This document shows, piece by piece, positions 6,909 through 12,805 of a DNA stretch of 16,605 nucleotides. The notes below the pieces were generated by a model. The model saw only the letters and a list, made by a program, of their open reading frames with translations, ran no database searches and was not told where the DNA came from. Position numbers and translations under genes: made by a program. Source of the DNA: Candidatus Omnitrophota bacterium (GTDB lineage Bacteria > Omnitrophota > Koll11 > Aquiviventales > Aquiviventaceae). Location of the stretch: contig JACPXS010000138.1 in assembly GCA_016196415.1 (NCBI GenBank), forward strand, positions 1 to 16,605, in the 5' to 3' direction. Position 1 is the stretch's first letter; every line of letters begins with the position of its first letter.

Positions 6909-7223
6909 TTACTGCTTGAGCGATTTGCCGACTTTCGCTTCGAGCGACTGCACCTTCTGGACGATCCGTCCCATCCCGGGTTGGTCTTTCCGGTCATCGA
7001 TGCGGATGGTCGTCATCACGCGATCGGTCCTTTGGAGCACGGCCTGGTGGCACTGTTTGGCCAGAAGCATCACCTGATCCCACGCTCCTTCCACGACGGT
7101 GCCCATGGGCCCCACGCGGTAGTCCAGGCCGCTGCGATCGATCAGCGCGGCCACCGCCGCTAACAGGGCGCTGAGGCTGGCGCTCTTCGTTCCGATCGGG
7201 ACGATTTCAAGTTCTGCCAGCAT
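6909..7223 (-). CDS. MTH1187/YqgV-type thiamine-binding protein (UPF0045)
   Basis: A 104-residue ferredoxin-fold protein, the normal length for this family. Recognisable parts are MLAELEIVPIGTKSASLS, then ALIDRSGLDYRVGPMGTVVEG and a C-terminal RVMTTIRIDDRKDQPGM. Family members form tetramers and bind thiamine or related pyrimidines; they are cytoplasmic and probably sense or buffer the vitamin. ATG 7223 was chosen because GGGAGGTGG lies six bases upstream; a GTG nine bases earlier falls inside that ribosome-binding site. An extended -10 promoter lies at 7247-7255. It is first in a probable two-gene unit with the nuclease. The pairing with a nuclease suggests no shared pathway. Confidence 0.87.
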   Translation of the reverse strand: MLAELEIVPIGTKSASLSALLAAVAALIDRSGLDYRVGPMGTVVEGAWDQVMLLAKQCHQAVLQRTDRVMTTIRIDDRKDQPGMGRIVQKVQSLEAKVGKSLKQ

Positions 7224-7246
7224 GACAACCACCTCCCGCTCGCTCC

Positions 7247-7255
7247 ACTATAGCA
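7247..7255 (-). promoter_or_regulatory. Extended -10 promoter for the thiamine-binding gene
   Basis: On the minus strand TGC-TATAGT matches the extended -10 pattern (TGN-TATAAT, five of six in the hexamer). No good -35 box is present, as is usual for extended -10 promoters. It lies 24 bp before ATG 7223, directly after the REP-like hairpin. Confidence 0.45.
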
Positions 7256-7259
7256 AGAA

Positions 7260-7312
7260 ACCGGGGACGTTTCTATGGCCTCTTCATCCCCACCCACGGA
7301 AACGTCCCCGGT
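7260..7312. repeat. REP-like hairpin, possible terminator of the 695-residue gene
   Basis: Perfect 14-bp inverted repeat: ACCGGGGACGTTTC (7260-7273) and GAAACGTCCCCGGT (7299-7312), loop 25 nt. It starts two bases beyond the stop codon of the large gene (7315-7317) and is followed on the minus strand by TTTCTT. It may end that long transcript. The GGGGACGTTTC arm resembles palindromes associated with REP/RAYT transposases in other genomes, but no such transposase is in this window. Confidence 0.65.
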
Positions 7313-7314
7313 CG

Positions 7315-9402
7315 TCACGCGCGGCGGATGCGGCGCACCGCAAGGACCGCGAGAGGCAACAGCGCCATGCCGAGCATCGCCGAGAACCACGGCACCGGCA
7401 GATGCACGAACGTCCCTTCCACGGTCAGCGCCTCGCCGCTTGTCATCAACCGGTTGAACTGGTAGACGATCCCGGTTTTCGGCAGGCGGATCTTCAGCGG
7501 AAAAATGCCGCGGTCTTGCAGCGCCGCGATCCGCCCCAGCCCCATGGAATTATCGAACGTGCCCCTTCCGAGTCCTTCTTTTCCATCGCGGTCACCGGGA
7601 GAGTTGGTCGACGACAGGTCTCCATGCGCTTCCTCAACGGACGGCTCTTGCTTGGCCTCAAACTCGGACTTGGACCCCGCGATCACGGCCCTCAGTTTTG
7701 GGGACAATCCCTCTCTCGCTCGTCTGAATACGGAACGCGGAGTCCCCTGGAAGCCTCTCTTCAGACGGAGGTCTACCTCACCGCTCTTCTGCAGCCCGTC
7801 GGCCAGTTCCACCTGAGATTCAGCCGCCATGGCGACCTGCGCCAGTGGCTCCTCGAGGAAATCGCTGGCCGCCAACCCGCGCTCCAGATTTCCCGTCATG
7901 CGCAGGAATTTGACCGACTCCGGCGCGTAGACAAGCCAACTCGACACCGTCGTGGGCACATCCAGCACCGGGCCCCGAAGCGCCAACCGCCCCACGCCGG
8001 TCAGTATCGGTCGCCGCTCGAAGTAGACGAGCTCCACGGTCACGGTCCCTTCGCTCCCCACTCCTCCATCTAATGGCACCAGCAGGCGATCCGCCTCGCC
8101 TTGCGCCGGCTTGACGGACTGGCCGTCCACCAGGCAGCTCCAGAGGATTCCACCTTCCGGAAGCTGCACCTCCAGGAACTGCTTCTTGTTGGTCCGGATC
8201 AGGTAGGCGGCGCGGGTCAGCAGCTCCCCCTGCCGTGAAATAACGGTCGCCAACTCGCCTCGCTCGGCGATCGCCGCCAGCACCGGATGATCCTGATGTC
8301 GCGTCACTGTCAGCGTCACCTGCGACGGATGCTGGTGGTATTTGAAGGCAAGGAGGATTGGGCTGCCCACAGCATTCTGCAGGACATCGGGCAGCTCCCT
8401 GACATCAATCCGCGTCGCGCCGTTCACTGTCGCGGGGGCCAGTTCGATGCTGCCGGAACGCGCCACCGCCAGGTAGCCACGCTCCTGCTTGACGTCCAGC
8501 AGCGCCACCACCGGGACCGCGTAGGTAGTGCCGCTCTCAATCGCTTGCTCGCCCTCCACGATGAGTTGATAGGTTGTCTCCTTCAGGACGAACCCCAACG
8601 TCACTTGCAGCACTCGCTCACCGCCGTCATCGCTGACGCGCCAGTCCTCGATCCCCGATCCGCGCACACTCACCACGCTGACCCCCTCAGGAATTCGGAG
8701 GCGGAGCTGCCGCGTCTCACCCTGGCTGATTTGGTACGTGGCGATGGCGGTGACGCGGGCCGCCTGCTCCTCAAGCGTTGCCAGCGTGTGAAGCTCCCCG
8801 TAAAGTGCAGGCTCCACCTTGACGGGCGCTGTCGGCTTGGTCCGCCAGCACAACCGGATCCGGTCGGCCGCCCCGACCCGTGCCGTCAACGTCACCCCGC
8901 CCCGGTGAGCATCGGGGGTACGCTCAACGTACAGTTGATCCTCCGGGTTGAGCTCCACATCCTTGCGCGGGACGAATAGCGACAGGGTCGAAAAGGTCGC
9001 CTGGGGAATGTCCAGCTGGATCCCTTCCCCCTGGCTATCCTGGGTCAGCAGGGTTGAGCAGGTGACCCGGATCTTATAGATGCCACCTCGGCCGGCCGCC
9101 AGGACGTATCCCCCGTCCCGGGGCATCATGTGCGCCTCCCCGACGCGCCGTTCGATAGCGATGTCGGTCATCATCGCCCCGTGCAGGGCCAACGGCACTT
9201 CCGTCCAGCCATCCCGGAGAATACGGATCGTGTATCGGACTTCCATCCGGGCAATCTGGTCGCGGATCTCGCCATGGTACTCGGCCGCCTCAATCACCCA
9301 TCCTGCTGGATTCTGCAGTGGGCCGATCGCAGATCGAGCCTGAGCCGCCGGAACCCATCCAGCCAAAACCAACGCGAACCCTACCATCCATGTCCGCTCC
9401 AT
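7315..9402 (-). CDS. Exported, tail-anchored beta-rich protein of unknown function (695 aa)
   Basis: I do not recognise a named family. ATG 9402 is preceded by AGGAGGTGGGAG, a strong ribosome-binding site. Residues 1-22 form a signal peptide (MERTWMVGFALVLAGWVPAAQA). The body alternates short polar and hydrophobic strands (for example ARMEVRYTIRILRDGWTEVPL, TVELVYFERRPIL), indicating several beta-sandwich-like domains. At residues 570-640 there is a polar, low-complexity insert, after which a conserved-looking segment resumes (FPLKIRLPKTGIVYQFNRL). The C-terminus is a single membrane helix followed by RRIRR, preceded by HLPVPW; this is laid out like a sorting or tail-anchor signal, but lacks the PEP motif of PEP-CTERM proteins. 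It follows a small ORF by 13 bp and lies under a putative sigma-E-type promoter. An envelope or surface protein produced on command of the linked sigma factor is the best inference. Confidence 0.82.
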   Translation of the reverse strand: MERTWMVGFALVLAGWVPAAQARSAIGPLQNPAGWVIEAAEYHGEIRDQIARMEVRYTIRILRDGWTEVPLALHGAMMTDIAIERRVGEAHMMPRDGGYVLAAGRGGIYKIRVTCSTLLTQDSQGEGIQLDIPQATFSTLSLFVPRKDVELNPEDQLYVERTPDAHRGGVTLTARVGAADRIRLCWRTKPTAPVKVEPALYGELHTLATLEEQAARVTAIATYQISQGETRQLRLRIPEGVSVVSVRGSGIEDWRVSDDGGERVLQVTLGFVLKETTYQLIVEGEQAIESGTTYAVPVVALLDVKQERGYLAVARSGSIELAPATVNGATRIDVRELPDVLQNAVGSPILLAFKYHQHPSQVTLTVTRHQDHPVLAAIAERGELATVISRQGELLTRAAYLIRTNKKQFLEVQLPEGGILWSCLVDGQSVKPAQGEADRLLVPLDGGVGSEGTVTVELVYFERRPILTGVGRLALRGPVLDVPTTVSSWLVYAPESVKFLRMTGNLERGLAASDFLEEPLAQVAMAAESQVELADGLQKSGEVDLRLKRGFQGTPRSVFRRAREGLSPKLRAVIAGSKSEFEAKQEPSVEEAHGDLSSTNSPGDRDGKEGLGRGTFDNSMGLGRIAALQDRGIFPLKIRLPKTGIVYQFNRLMTSGEALTVEGTFVHLPVPWFSAMLGMALLPLAVLAVRRIRRA

Positions 9403-9415
9403 CTCCCACCTCCTG

Positions 9416-9568
9416 TTACTCGCCCTTCGAACTCTGAGCATCCCATCCGGACGCCTGATCGCATCCCTCCGCGTGCTCAAGCGCTTGGAGCTCGGCTAGC
9501 AGCCGCTGCAGGCTCTCCTCGCCCATCGGCCGGAGCAGGATCACCAGGTAGAGCAGCCGTTGTCTCAT
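9416..9568 (-). CDS. Small protein (50 aa) between the anti-sigma and the large exported protein
   Basis: This ORF is real on signals, not homology: ATG 9568 has a perfect GGAGG (9574-9578) five bases upstream, its stop TAA lies within the leader of the next gene 13 bp away, and a sigma-E-like promoter precedes it. The product begins MRQRLLYLVILLRP, a short hydrophobic stretch too brief for a confident membrane helix, then MGEESLQRLLAELQALEHAEG, which would make an amphipathic leucine-rich helix, then a polar tail. It could bind the anti-sigma or the 695-residue protein. Its start codon lies inside one arm of a 9-bp inverted repeat (9561-9569 / 9588-9596). No family is recognised. Confidence 0.65.
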   Translation of the reverse strand: MRQRLLYLVILLRPMGEESLQRLLAELQALEHAEGCDQASGWDAQSSKGE

Positions 9569-9596
9569 CCGAACCTCCTTGCTGGAAGATGAGACA
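9561..9596 (-). promoter_or_regulatory. 9-bp inverted repeat overlapping the small-ORF start codon
   Basis: On the minus strand TGTCTCATC (9596-9588) and GATGAGACA (9569-9561) are perfectly complementary, with an 18-nt loop that contains the Shine-Dalgarno GGAGG. The second arm includes the ATG of the small ORF; the first arm includes the promoter -10 element. A transcript reading through from the anti-sigma gene would carry both arms, whereas one starting at the promoter would lack the first. Confidence 0.6.
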
Positions 9597-9617
9597 CCGC
9601 GGCGGAGGAAAAGTTCC
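9590..9617 (-). promoter_or_regulatory. ECF (sigma-E type) promoter for small ORF and 695-aa gene
   Basis: Minus-strand GGAACTT (9617-9611), spacer of 15 bp, then GTCTCA (9595-9590). This is nearly the E. coli sigma-E pattern (GGAACTT-N15-GTCTGA as at rpoH P3). The linked ECF sigma factor is the natural candidate to use it. The same -10 region, in a 12-mer CGGTGTCTCATC, recurs at the start of the sigma gene (11598-11609). Confidence 0.68.
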
Positions 9618-9673
9618 CGGAGGGATGGAGGACGAACCACTAGGGGGTGAGCGACCGGCCGGACACGGCCCGG

Positions 9674-10999
9674 CTAGAGTGGCTGGATGAGCTCAAGCGA
9701 GATGGTGATCCACACCGGCTGAGTGGGATCAGGAGCCGCGGGCGGGTTGGTGGAGAACTGTCGCAGAAATTCCGGCACCGCCGATGCCGGCAGCTTGATG
9801 GATAGATGATGCTCGTTCGTCGCCACCGCCAAGCCTTTCCGAGCGATGACCCAACCGCTGATCTGCGACGCAGCGGCAGCCACGTCGGCGACTTGCCATT
9901 GGACCTGGAGCGGCTCCGGCGCGACGGCGGCAAATGCAGGCGCGGCTGGGGTCGGCGCGTTGGCTTCTGCTGTCTTGGCCGCAGCCTGGAACCCCTGTGC
10001 GTTGCCGTTGACGTCTTCGGCGCGACTGGCCGTGGAAGTTGGCGCAGCAGGCGTCTCATTGGCCTGATGGGCAATCGGCTCGGCAGATTGTCCATCAGGC
10101 GATTGCTCTCCCATGGGAGCGGAGGCGTTCAGAGCGTCCTGTCTATCAGTGGCTTTCACCTTGCCATCCCAAAAGTCTCCGATACGCTTCTGGACTGTGG
10201 GCTGCGGGGTCTGGACAAGGGTCCGCGTCTCGATCAGCCCCCCGGACAAGCCCGTGGCTTCACGTCCGTCGTCCGAGTCGCTTCGCTCGCTCACCTCGTG
10301 CCGAACCCGACCCTCGGTGCGAGGCAGGACGCTCCCTCGACGCATTGCGGGCGATATCCCGAGCGAGGCGCCCCCGGCCGACCTGTCCCGAGCGGAGTCG
10401 AGGGAGGCCGGGGCCGAAATCGAGGAATCGGAGGGCAGGTCCTGGCCCTGAACCTCGAACTCAGAACCCTGAACCGATATGCGGTCTTGGGACGAACGTT
10501 CGCCTTTCTCGCCTCCGTACTCCCTTGGCGGCTTCTGCGCTAGGTTCGTTTTCAGCGCGCCCACTATTGTGGAGTCGCCTACCAGGACGTTTTTGGCGAT
10601 CACCAAAGACCGCTCCGGGCCGCCCCGGAATCGCTCCGGTGTGATCGCATCCCTCCTGGTGATCCCCGGCAGGTTGGCCACTATGATGACCAGTAACGCA
10701 GTCGTCGCCAGCGCCAGCCCGTGCAGCGGCAGGCTCGCCGGCCATGGGGTCGTGAACCGACGCGCAAGCATCTGCCACCAGGGAGCCGCCTGCAGCTTGC
10801 GATGGATACCTGGCAACAAGTCAGGAGCCTTGGGAACGTCCAGCGTTTGCAGCGTGTGGAGCATCCGCTTCAAGGAGTCCAGCTCCCCGCGGCAGACATC
10901 GCACCCGCCTAAATGGTCGTCCAGGCGGGTGCGCTCCTGCGCGCCCAGCACCCCATCGACATACGGTGAGAGCCACCGACGATACGCTGTGCAGGTCAT
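9674..10999 (-). CDS. ZAS-type membrane anti-sigma factor with periplasmic C-terminal domain
   Basis: A 441-residue protein starting at ATG 10999, which shares one base with the stop of the sigma gene (TGATG), implying translational coupling. The N-terminal zinc-binding anti-sigma domain is clear: Cys3, then His29-x3-Cys33-x2-Cys36 in DDHLGGCDVCRGEL. One membrane helix at about residues 92-111 (LHGLALATTALLVIIVANLPG). A long Pro/Ala/polar linker follows, and a final domain (about 345-441) with VQWQVADVAAAASQISGWVIARKG and WITISLELIQPL that probably senses a periplasmic signal. Residues about 171-256 are encoded by repeat-like DNA: four heptamers (10448-10475) and several palindromes. ZAS proteins hold their ECF sigma inactive until proteolysis or a conformational change. 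The M48 protease gene nearby may be relevant. Confidence 0.87.
   Translation of the reverse strand: MTCTAYRRWLSPYVDGVLGAQERTRLDDHLGGCDVCRGELDSLKRMLHTLQTLDVPKAPDLLPGIHRKLQAAPWWQMLARRFTTPWPASLPLHGLALATTALLVIIVANLPGITRRDAITPERFRGGPERSLVIAKNVLVGDSTIVGALKTNLAQKPPREYGGEKGERSSQDRISVQGSEFEVQGQDLPSDSSISAPASLDSARDRSAGGASLGISPAMRRGSVLPRTEGRVRHEVSERSDSDDGREATGLSGGLIETRTLVQTPQPTVQKRIGDFWDGKVKATDRQDALNASAPMGEQSPDGQSAEPIAHQANETPAAPTSTASRAEDVNGNAQGFQAAAKTAEANAPTPAAPAFAAVAPEPLQVQWQVADVAAAASQISGWVIARKGLAVATNEHHLSIKLPASAVPEFLRQFSTNPPAAPDPTQPVWITISLELIQPL
10243..10268. repeat. Hairpin inside the anti-sigma gene
   Basis: CGGAC-AAGCC-CGT-GGCTT-CAC-GTCCG: two 5-bp stems with a 3-nt bulge. It contains CAAGCCCGTGG, the same 11-mer as the palindrome at 3802-3819, within coding sequence of the linker. 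Confidence 0.5.
10374..10411. repeat. Palindromic repeat unit inside the anti-sigma gene
   Basis: CCGGCC (10374-10379) pairs with GGCCGG (10406-10411), with an inner TCCC/GGGA pair. The inside reads CTGTCCCGAGCGGAGTCGAG, a phrase I recognise as a dispersed palindromic repeat in many metagenomic genomes. Here it is translated in frame as ASLDSARDR. Confidence 0.5.
10448..10475. repeat. Heptamer array inside the anti-sigma gene
   Basis: Four 7-bp units in register: CCTGAAC, CTCGAAC, TCAGAAC, CCTGAAC. On the coding strand they translate as part of VQGSEFEVQGQ. The same 7-bp architecture occurs in the intergenic arrays at 3964 and 16411. Confidence 0.7.
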
Positions 11000-11622
11000 C
11001 AGAGTTTCCCGTTCAGCAGGGTCCGCAGGTTCCATCGGGCCCGGTTAAGCCGCGATTTCACCGTGCCCATCGGACAGCGGAGCATCGCAGCAATCTCCTC
11101 ATACGAACACCCCTGCAGGTCGCGCAGCACGATCACGATCCGTTCCGTCTCGCGCAACTGCCGCAAGGCCTCCCGCACCAGATCGCCCTGCTCCTGGCGT
11201 CTCGCAACCGCCCGGGGCGATGGGGACGGATCCGCTACGTCGTGGCCAAGCGATCCCTCTCCCGATTCCACGGGATCGTCGAGGGACGCCGCGATGACCC
11301 GCCGCCGTCTGGCCCACCACCGGCGACGGTTTCGGCAGAGGTTCATGGTAATGGAAACGAGCCAGGTTGACAACTTCGCCTCCCGGCGAAACGCCCCGAG
11401 GGACTGGTAGGCGCGCACAAAGGTGTCCTGGGCCACGTCCTGCGCCTCATCGTGATCACCGAGCATCCGCAGCGCAACAGCGAACACCACCTGCTGGTGG
11501 CGCCGCACGAGTGGGTCGAAGGCGCTCCCATCACCGGCGAGCACGCGCTCGATCAGTAGGCGGTCGTCATCCTGCACGCCATGCGACTCACCCGCCTGAT
11601 GAGACACCGGACCGCCTGCCAT
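10999..11622 (-). CDS. ECF (RpoE-like) RNA polymerase sigma factor
   Basis: A 207-residue extracytoplasmic-function sigma factor. Region 2 reads AFDPLVRRHQQVVFAVALRM followed by LGDHDEAQDVAQDTFVRAYQSLGAFR and LSTWLVSITMNLCRNRRRWW, the core-binding and -10-recognition parts. Region 4 reads LRETERIVIVLRDLQGCSYEEIAAMLRCPMGTVKSRLNRA, the helix-turn-helix that reads the -35. It ends TGATG with the anti-sigma gene. ATG 11622 has only AAGGGA nearby. A GTG at 11577 would give a start MQDDDRLLIERVLAGDGSAF that fits the family better and would lie about 20 bp after a putative self-activated promoter at 11600-11629. The residues between the two starts are not family-like. Confidence 0.93.
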   Translation of the reverse strand: MAGGPVSHQAGESHGVQDDDRLLIERVLAGDGSAFDPLVRRHQQVVFAVALRMLGDHDEAQDVAQDTFVRAYQSLGAFRREAKLSTWLVSITMNLCRNRRRWWARRRRVIAASLDDPVESGEGSLGHDVADPSPSPRAVARRQEQGDLVREALRQLRETERIVIVLRDLQGCSYEEIAAMLRCPMGTVKSRLNRARWNLRTLLNGKL

Positions 11623-11629
11623 GGTTCCC
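11600..11629 (-). promoter_or_regulatory. Putative autoregulatory ECF promoter at the sigma gene start
   Basis: Minus-strand GGGAACC (11629-11623), spacer of 17 bp, then GTCTCA (11605-11600). The 12-mer CGGTGTCTCATC at 11609-11598 is identical to that at 9599-9588 in the downstream promoter, and GGGAAC precedes it by 14 nt here and 13 nt there. It overlaps the annotated ATG, so it would serve the shorter GTG 11577 form. Confidence 0.5.
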
Positions 11630-11659
11630 TTTCTTCTGACACCTGGTGATTGTTCTGCG

Positions 11660-12805
11660 TCAGGCCTGTTGCTCTGCCACGCGGATCCGCTCAGTAATCG
11701 GGGGATGATCGTACAACAGCCACACGACCCACCGCGGCGGCGCCGGGTCTGCGAGGTTGAGCGCCGCTAACCGCCTCAGGGCATCGGCAAATGCCCGGGG
11801 CCGCTTCGTCACATCGACGGCGAAACGATCCGCCTGCCATTCCAAGGATCGCGAGAGCGCATGCTGAATCGGTTGGCCGATCAGGCCCACCACGGAGAGC
11901 CACAGCATGAGGATCGGAAACCCCGCGATGTCGGACAGCCCTCGGAGCCCAAGTGCATGCACCCAGGATGATCCGACGAGCCGGGTCAATTGAAACGCCA
12001 CCCACGAGCCGGCCGCGCTGAACAGCAGCAACTTGGGGATGTGGCGGTAGCGGTGATGGGCCAGCTCATGGGCCAGCACGGTTTCGATCTCTTCGGGTGT
12101 GAAGGTTGAGAGCAGCGTATCGGAGAGCAGGACTCGGCGGCTCCTGCCTACCCCCACCAGCGCCGCGTTGGCCTTCCGGGTCTCAACCCCGAGCTCCACG
12201 CGGAAGACCCCAATCGCCGCAAGCCCGACGCGCTGGCAGAGCGCCAAGAGCCTCTGCACCAGTCCCTCATCCTCCAAGCGCCTCGTCTTGTAGAAGATCG
12301 GTAGCACCACCGTCGGAAAGATGCGGGCCATCACGACGCTCACGAGGACCCAGCCGAGGGTCGCCCAGATCGGCCAGTGTGTCGGGGCATGCCGCAAGAG
12401 CGCGTAGAGCCCCTCCGCCACCAGCGCGCCCAACACGCCGCTCACCGCAAGCTGTTTCACTTCCCGGATGCTCCAGGCGGTCAGCGTCATCCGAGACAGA
12501 TGAAAGCGACGCTCAAGCAGGAAGCTGCTGTAGAAATGCAGCGGGAGCATCGCAAGGTAGTACAGGCCGCCGAACACCGCAAGGTCCCCAAGGATGGCCA
12601 GGAGGTTCCACGTCACCCGCTGAGACCACCACTGCGCGATCGAGGAGGAAAACCCGCTCGCCTGCAGCGCGCCGAGGAAGAGCATCGAGAGGGCAAGATC
12701 GACGAGGAACAGCCGGTAGCGAATCCGCGCGTAGGCCCGGGCGCTCTCTCCGCCGGCGGGATCGAACCGCCCGCATTCTGCTCTGGGCTGAGGTGGCGCG
12801 CTCAT
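11660..12805 (-). CDS. M48A family membrane metalloprotease (Ste24/CAAX prenyl protease 1-like)
   Basis: A 381-residue polytopic membrane protease. ATG 12805 overlaps the glpD stop as ATGA. Several hydrophobic segments precede the catalytic site (for example LFLVDLALSMLFLGAL, LLAILGDLAVFGGLYYLAMLP, and a pair around 150-170). Zinc motif HELAH at 246-250 and the third ligand Glu322 in LEWQADRFAV are intact, as is the family segment ETRKANAALVGVGRSRRVLLSDTLL. Two more membrane segments lie between them. Bacterial M48A proteases degrade misfolded or specific membrane proteins; prenylation is not expected in bacteria. Placed 37 bp before the ECF sigma gene, it could act in envelope quality control or on the anti-sigma factor, but this is inference. 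Confidence 0.9.
   Translation of the reverse strand: MSAPPQPRAECGRFDPAGGESARAYARIRYRLFLVDLALSMLFLGALQASGFSSSIAQWWSQRVTWNLLAILGDLAVFGGLYYLAMLPLHFYSSFLLERRFHLSRMTLTAWSIREVKQLAVSGVLGALVAEGLYALLRHAPTHWPIWATLGWVLVSVVMARIFPTVVLPIFYKTRRLEDEGLVQRLLALCQRVGLAAIGVFRVELGVETRKANAALVGVGRSRRVLLSDTLLSTFTPEEIETVLAHELAHHRYRHIPKLLLFSAAGSWVAFQLTRLVGSSWVHALGLRGLSDIAGFPILMLWLSVVGLIGQPIQHALSRSLEWQADRFAVDVTKRPRAFADALRRLAALNLADPAPPRWVVWLLYDHPPITERIRVAEQQA

Noticed and set aside
7224..7314. Thiamine pyrophosphate riboswitch upstream of the thiamine-binding gene
   Set aside because: No THI-box core (CTGAGA with its partner) is present in the leader.
7315..7420. PEP-CTERM/exosortase signal on the 695-residue protein
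   Set aside because: The helix and Arg cluster fit, but the residues before it are LPVPW, not a PEP motif, and no exosortase is in the window.
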